From assembly GCF_029868745.1 (NCBI RefSeq), contig NZ_JARWOP010000181.1:1-48984 (forward strand): DNA of 48,984 bases, read 5' to 3'. The notes under the pieces are model-generated. The model was not told the origin of the DNA and ran no database searches. It saw nothing but the letters and a program-made list of their open reading frames with translations. The position numbers and the translations under genes were made by a program. The DNA is from Nocardia wallacei. GTDB taxonomy: Bacteria; Actinomycetota; Actinomycetes; Mycobacteriales; Mycobacteriaceae. Positions 44,298 through 48,984 of this stretch are shown in pieces. The number at the start of each line of letters is the position of its first letter. The first letter of the stretch is position 1.

Positions 44298-47200
44298 TCA
44301 GTGCTGCGCGAGCCACGTCGCGATGTGGCGGGCGACGTCGGCCGCGCCGTCGGTGAGCAGGGTGAAATGGTCGTAGCCGACCTCGAGCACGGTGTGTTCG
44401 GGCTGCCACGGGGAAGCGAGCGGGAACTCCGGGAGGTCGCCGCCGGGCGGGCGGTAGTTCTCCGTGCAGCGGACGAACAGCACGGGCAGCGGCAGCGGGT
44501 TCAGCGGCAGCGCGCGTAGGTGGCGGCCCCACATCGCCATGGCGGTGAGCTTCACCGCGAGACCGCTGTCGCCGGTTCCGTCCTCGCCGTCGAGCATGCC
44601 CGCGAACAACGGTTCCATCGGGGCGCCCCAGCCCGCCGCGTCCGGCCGGAAGCTGTCGAGCATCACCAGCCCGCGCAACTCTCCTGGGCGCCGGGCGGCA
44701 AATTCTCCGGCGACGGCATGCGCCAGGACGCCGCCCGAGGAGTAGCCGACGAGCACGATCGGCCGTCCTCCCGCCGCGTGTTCCACCGCGTCACACAGCC
44801 AGGAGACCGCGGCCGAGGGGGTGGCGGGCAGGGGTTCGCCCGCACCGAACCCGGCCAACGGCACTCCGCTCACGGGTGTCCGGCGCTCGAATTGCTTGGC
44901 GATACGCACGTATTGATGGATGCCGCCGGTGATGATCGGCGCGCTGACACACACCAGCAGCGGGTCGGCCGGGCCCTGGGAGAGCGTCAGCGGTGCGGGC
45001 GGCGGTCCCGCGGCCTCGAAGGTCGGGCGCAGGTCCGCCGCCGCGCTGATCAGTGCCAGTCCCCGGTCTACGGTGCGGGTCCGCACGGCGGCCCGGAACA
45101 GTTCGGCGACACCGAGATCCGCGGCGACGGGGGCCTTGGCTTCGGTGTTCGACGTGTCCGGTTGCGCCAGGCGCGACATGATCAGGTCCGCGAGACCGGT
45201 GACCGAGCCGGAATCCAGGATTTCCATGGGCGACAGCCGTATTCCGCTCTTCCGGCGCACCCCGGCCTGAATGTCCATGACACTCAGCGATTCCACCCCG
45301 AGTTCGAGGAAGGGGCGATCCGGCTCGACCGCGCCGGGATCCCGGTGTCCGAGTGCGGCCGCGACGACGGCCCGCACCTCCGCGGCGATGTCCCGCCGCA
45401 CGTCCGGCCCGGCATGGGTGAGGTCTCGCGCGGATTCCGGTTCCGGTCTCGCACGCACGGCGTCGGCGACGAGCTGCCGGAGCAGTGCGGGGCGATAGTC
45501 GGTGCGGTCGGCCAGGACGGCGGCGTCGATCCGTACCGGGTGCAGTACCGGTTCGCCGCGCCGGACGGCACGGTCGAACAGACCGAGGGCCTCCTCTCCG
45601 CTCAATCGCGAAATACCCTGCCGCCGTACGCGTTCCAGCTGCAGGTCGGTGGTCAGGGCGCCGACTCCGAGTTCGGCCCACGGCCCCCATGCCAGCGCCG
45701 TGGCGGGCAGCCCCAGCCCGCTGCGGTGGGATGCCAGTGCGGCGAGGAAGGCGCTACCCACCGCATCGCAGGCCTGTGCCGCCGGTAGGACCGATCCGGT
45801 CGCCGCCGACAGCAACAGCAGGAACGACAGGTCCATATCCGCGGTGAGTTCGTGCAGATGCCAGGCCCCGGCGTGGTTCCGCAGCGCGGCGTCCAACGGG
45901 GCGGGGGCAAGGGTGCGCACCAACGCGAGCGGTGGCGACGGTGCCGTGTAGACGATTCCGAGCGGCGCACCGGCGACGACGAGCCGAGTGAGCAAGCGCC
46001 GCAAAGCATCCCGCTCCGCCGGATCACAGACCTCGATCCGCGCCTCGGCGCCCGAGTCCGCGAGGTCGCCCAGCAGAGGCCTCCCGACCTCCTCGGGAGC
46101 CGGCTCACAGGTGGTCAGGACAAGCCGCCGCGCCCCAAGCGCGGCGGCCAAATGCAGCGCCACCTGCGCGCCGTATCCCGTGGTCCCCCCGATCACGAGC
46201 ACGGTCCCGGTCACATCCAGGCCGGACCCGGACGCTGTACTCGCAGAACCCAACTCAGGGCGTGCGGGTCCAGGGTCGGGGCGTGCGGGTCCAAGGTCGG
46301 GGCGTGTGGGTCCAAGGTCGGGGCGTGTGGGCTCGGGGTCGGCGTGTGGGACAGGGGCGAATCGGGGGACCAGGAGTTGTCCGTCGCGGAGGGCGAGTTC
46401 CGGCTCGTCCGGGGGAACCAGGTCGGTGAGGTCGGCCGAGTCGTCGGTGTCGGCGAGCTGGACGCGGCCGGGGTGTTCGGCTTGGGCGGCGCGGACGAGG
46501 CCCCAGACGGGTGCGGAGGCGAGGTCGGTGACGTCTTTTCCCGCCACATCGATAGCGCCGCTGGTGACGACGAGCAGGCGGGCGCGCGCGTATCGGTCGT
46601 CGGTAAGCCAGGCCCGCAGTACGGCAAATACCCGGCCGGTGGATTTGCGCATTCCCTCCGGAACTGCCTCCGCCGCGGCGTCGATCCGCAGGACCACCAG
46701 GTCGGGCACCGGGCCGCCGGTGCGGACCCGGTCCCAATCCGCACAGATTCCGGCGCGCTCACCGGCATCCTCGGCCCAGCCCGTGTCGCCGACCGGATGT
46801 CGCTCCGATTCCACGGGCAGCCAACGCACGTGATAAAGCGATTCCGTCTGTGCGGCAGCGCGTTCCGATTCGCCTGGGGTCTGCGGCCCGGGTAGCTGGA
46901 TATCGTGCCCAGACTCACCGTGCTGATCGTCGCCCTCACCGTGCTGGTCGTCGCTGGGGACAGCACGCTGCGTTCGATGAGGCGCTGTCCCGGTCGGTGC
47001 CGCGAATGCACCGACCTCATCGTGGGCTCGGCCCGCCGCTTCATCGACATCCCAGGCCGCGCCGCGCCGGGCGGGAATCCAATAGTGCTCATGCTGGAAT
47101 GCGTAGGTGGGCAGCGCGATTCGGCGGGCGTCCGATTCGCGGAACAACGCCTGCCACTCGACGTCGCGCCCGTGGACGAAGGCCCTCGCTACGCCGTCGA

Positions 47201-48984
47201 GCAGCGCTTCTTGCTCGCCGCGATCTCTGCGCATGGTCGCGAGGACCACCGCGTCCGCGGCGATCTCACCGATGGCGGCCGTCAGCCCGCTGCCGGGGCC
47301 GATCTCCACGAACTGCGATATGCCGCTTCCGCGTAGCGTGGCGATGCCGTCGGCGAATCGGACCGTCTGCCGGGCGTGCCGTACCCAGTAGTCCGCCGAG
47401 CCGTAATCCGCGGCACCGAACTCGCCCGTGAGATTCGAGACGACCGGAATGTCCGGAGCGCTGGTCGAAATGCCGCGGAGTTCGGCGGCGAGGTCCGCGA
47501 GCACGGGATCGATGAGCGGGGAGTGGAAGGCGTGGGAGACGGTGAGCCGCTTCGTCCGGCGGCCCTGCGCGGCGAAGTCCGCCGCGACCTCTTCGACCGT
47601 CTCGGCGCGGCCGGAGATCACGACCGAGCGCGGGCCGTTCACCGCGGCGATCTCCGCTCCGGGACGCAGCCGCGCCCGCACTTCGTCCGCGGCCGCCTGC
47701 ACCGCGACCATCGCCCCGCCGCCGGGCAGCGACCGCATCAGCGCGGCCCGTGCCGCCACGACCCGCACGGCGTCCGGGAGCGACAGCACACCCGCGACGT
47801 GCGCGGCGGCGATCTCACCGACCGAATGCCCGGCCACGGCATCGGGGACCATGCCCCACGATTCGAGCAGCCGGAACAGTGCCACTTCGATCGCGAAGAG
47901 ACCCGCCTGAGCGTTCTCCGTCCGCGCGAGCACCTCGGAGTCGTTGCCCCACACCGTCTCTCGCAACGGATACCCGAACTGCTCTGTTATGGCATCCCAC
48001 GCGGCGGCGAAGACCGGGTACCGTTCGTACAGTTCACGGCCCATCCCCGGCCACTGCGCGCCCTGGCCGGGGAACACGAACGCGGCGCGCGCCGAGGCCG
48101 AGGCGGGCGTCTGTGCGTCGGCTGTCCGCAACCCTGCCAGCAACGACTCGCGGTCCGTTCCGCGCACCACCGTCCGGTACTCGAACACGGTCCGCCGCGC
48201 CAGGGATACGCCGACGTCGGCCACATCCAGTTCGGGCCGCTCATCGACGAACTCACGCAATCGTTCGCACTGGGCCGACAATGCCGCCCGCGAGCGCGCC
48301 GAGACTACCCACGGAATAACGTGCGGCGTAGGAGTTTCGGTCTCACCATCCGCGGTGCCAGCTCGGCGGAGGGGCGGCGCAAAGCGCGGCTTCTCCGGCC
48401 GCGCGGGAGGTTCCTCGAGAATGACGTGGGCGTTGGTGCCCGATATCCCGAACGACGACACCGCCGCCCGCCGCGGACGCCCCAGATCCGGCCACGGCCG
48501 CTGCTCGGTCAACAGGCGCACATGACCCGACGACCAATCCACATGCGGCGTCGGCTCGTCCACATGCAACGTCTTCGGCAATATCCCGTGCCGCATAGCG
48601 TGAATCATCTTGATCACCCCCGCCATTCCCGCGGCGGCCTGCGTATGTCCGATATTGGATTTCACCGAACCGAGCCACAACGGTTCGCCGTCGCGGTCGC
48701 GCTGACCGTAGGTCGCCAGTGCCGCCTGCGCCTCGATGGGATCGCCGAGCCTCGTACCGGTGCCGTGCGCCTCCAGTACATCGATATCGCTCACCGATAA
48801 GCCCGCGTTCGCCAATGCCGCCCGGATAACACGCTGCTGTGCGGGTCCGTTCGGCGCCGTCACACCATTCGACGCACCATCCTGATTCACCGCCGAACCA
48901 CGCACCACCGCAAAAACCTCATGACCATTACGCACAGCATCCGAAAGCTTCTCCACCACAAGAACACCCACACCCTCACCCCAA
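44298..48984 (-). CDS. Type I modular PKS, final module KS-AT-KR-ACP-TE (5' partial)
   Basis: About 1560 residues, open to the right edge, so the N-terminus and the KS cysteine are missing. The KS part has EAHGTGTRLGDP and VKSNIGHTQAAAG. The AT has the nucleophile in GHSVGEIAAAHV (near 47822) and HAFHSP (near 47525), the signature of malonyl-CoA loading. The KR-like region (about 46850-45640) has GGTTGYG for NADPH. Its active-site helix reads QACDAVGSAF where active KRs have QxNYAAANAY, so Tyr is Asp and Asn is Ser: reduction should fail and the beta-keto group should remain. The ACP serine is in LGVESLSV (near 45290). The TE has GYSSGG (near 44738) and a histidine in GYDHFTL. It ends a polyketide chain; upstream modules lie beyond the window. 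Confidence 0.93.
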   Translation of the reverse strand, partial: WGEGVGVLVVEKLSDAVRNGHEVFAVVRGSAVNQDGASNGVTAPNGPAQQRVIRAALANAGLSVSDIDVLEAHGTGTRLGDPIEAQAALATYGQRDRDGEPLWLGSVKSNIGHTQAAAGMAGVIKMIHAMRHGILPKTLHVDEPTPHVDWSSGHVRLLTEQRPWPDLGRPRRAAVSSFGISGTNAHVILEEPPARPEKPRFAPPLRRAGTADGETETPTPHVIPWVVSARSRAALSAQCERLREFVDERPELDVADVGVSLARRTVFEYRTVVRGTDRESLLAGLRTADAQTPASASARAAFVFPGQGAQWPGMGRELYERYPVFAAAWDAITEQFGYPLRETVWGNDSEVLARTENAQAGLFAIEVALFRLLESWGMVPDAVAGHSVGEIAAAHVAGVLSLPDAVRVVAARAALMRSLPGGGAMVAVQAAADEVRARLRPGAEIAAVNGPRSVVISGRAETVEEVAADFAAQGRRTKRLTVSHAFHSPLIDPVLADLAAELRGISTSAPDIPVVSNLTGEFGAADYGSADYWVRHARQTVRFADGIATLRGSGISQFVEIGPGSGLTAAIGEIAADAVVLATMRRDRGEQEALLDGVARAFVHGRDVEWQALFRESDARRIALPTYAFQHEHYWIPARRGAAWDVDEAAGRAHDEVGAFAAPTGTAPHRTQRAVPSDDQHGEGDDQHGESGHDIQLPGPQTPGESERAAAQTESLYHVRWLPVESERHPVGDTGWAEDAGERAGICADWDRVRTGGPVPDLVVLRIDAAAEAVPEGMRKSTGRVFAVLRAWLTDDRYARARLLVVTSGAIDVAGKDVTDLASAPVWGLVRAAQAEHPGRVQLADTDDSADLTDLVPPDEPELALRDGQLLVPRFAPVPHADPEPTRPDLGPTRPDLGPARPDPGPARPELGSASTASGSGLDVTGTVLVIGGTTGYGAQVALHLAAALGARRLVLTTCEPAPEEVGRPLLGDLADSGAEARIEVCDPAERDALRRLLTRLVVAGAPLGIVYTAPSPPLALVRTLAPAPLDAALRNHAGAWHLHELTADMDLSFLLLLSAATGSVLPAAQACDAVGSAFLAALASHRSGLGLPATALAWGPWAELGVGALTTDLQLERVRRQGISRLSGEEALGLFDRAVRRGEPVLHPVRIDAAVLADRTDYRPALLRQLVADAVRARPEPESARDLTHAGPDVRRDIAAEVRAVVAAALGHRDPGAVEPDRPFLELGVESLSVMDIQAGVRRKSGIRLSPMEILDSGSVTGLADLIMSRLAQPDTSNTEAKAPVAADLGVAELFRAAVRTRTVDRGLALISAAADLRPTFEAAGPPPAPLTLSQGPADPLLVCVSAPIITGGIHQYVRIAKQFERRTPVSGVPLAGFGAGEPLPATPSAAVSWLCDAVEHAAGGRPIVLVGYSSGGVLAHAVAGEFAARRPGELRGLVMLDSFRPDAAGWGAPMEPLFAGMLDGEDGTGDSGLAVKLTAMAMWGRHLRALPLNPLPLPVLFVRCTENYRPPGGDLPEFPLASPWQPEHTVLEVGYDHFTLLTDGAADVARHIATWLAQH
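46258..46341 (-). repeat. Four tandem 21-base repeats inside the PKS gene
   Basis: Four copies of a 21-base unit (46258-46278, 46279-46299, 46300-46320, 46321-46341; gggcgtg then ygggtccaaggtcg) encode on the minus strand a proline-rich heptapeptide close to PTRPDLG, repeated in frame. They lie in the KR-like region between its structural half and the NADPH-binding half. The unit length is a multiple of three, so copy changes keep the frame. It may be a flexible linker or a slippage product in a decaying domain. Confidence 0.85.
46914..46955 (-). repeat. Two tandem 21-base repeats in the AT-KR linker
   Basis: Two nearly identical 21-base units (46914-46934 and 46935-46955, two mismatches) encode a GDDQHGE-type heptapeptide twice, in the acidic, His-rich linker between AT and KR-like domains. 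As with the other repeat, the unit is seven codons. Probably a disordered interdomain linker. Confidence 0.8.

Overview
The window (49 kb, high GC) comes from a mycolic-acid-containing actinomycete, most likely Nocardia or a close relative. The pointers are an antigen-85-type mycolyltransferase (25640-26650), an Lsr2 nucleoid protein (29821-30156), a SigK/RskA-like sigma/anti-sigma set and F420-dependent luciferase-like oxidoreductases. It is almost wholly secondary metabolism. I saw no tRNA, rRNA, CRISPR array or insertion sequence. Nearly all biosynthetic genes are on the minus strand.

Region 1 (1-2160) is the left flank: the 3' end of an acetyl-CoA synthetase, a secreted SGNH esterase, and a cap-less alpha/beta hydrolase that overlaps the esterase gene tail to tail.

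Region 2 (1422-29684) is a one-strand peptide locus. In transcription order it has a GAP/Sap-type membrane exporter, two paralogous ECF sigma factors, an RskA-like membrane anti-sigma factor, a secreted mycolyltransferase-like esterase, a 7667-residue seven-module NRPS (seven C-A-T units, then TE), an 80-residue free zinc anti-sigma domain whose ATG overlaps the NRPS stop, and the hydrolase. The same promoter-like signature, CCAAACC-N16-CGAA, lies upstream of the sigma operon, the mycolyltransferase and the NRPS. I infer a self-regulated sigma circuit driving a cell-envelope peptide or peptidolipid system, loosely like mycobacterial glycopeptidolipids (NRPS plus GAP) but with different gene content.

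Region 3 (29821-36550) starts with lsr2. It is followed by a tightly packed operon read from 36309 to 30262: a 42-residue hydrophobic peptide, an ACP, a malonyl-ACP transacylase, a ketoreductase, two hot-dog dehydratases, an MpaB-type oxygenase, a methyltransferase and a P450. Most junctions overlap by a few bases. No ketosynthase is present in this set.

Region 4 (36551-42966) holds a tailoring operon (second ACP, FAD monooxygenase, F420-type oxidoreductase, O-methyltransferase, DUF6879 protein), a convergent second F420-type oxidoreductase, and an alpha/beta-hydrolase-fold protein that has lost its nucleophile and probably its catalytic histidine. A CAATG..CGA..CAATG motif recurs in three of the non-coding gaps.

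Region 5 (42967-48984) has a VOC-fold metalloprotein, a bidirectional terminator, a methyltransferase and the 3' part of a type I PKS (KS-AT-KR-ACP-TE) whose KR lacks its catalytic tyrosine. The PKS runs off the right edge. Regions 3-5 may form one polyketide cluster next to the NRPS locus, but nothing in the sequence proves that they share a product.
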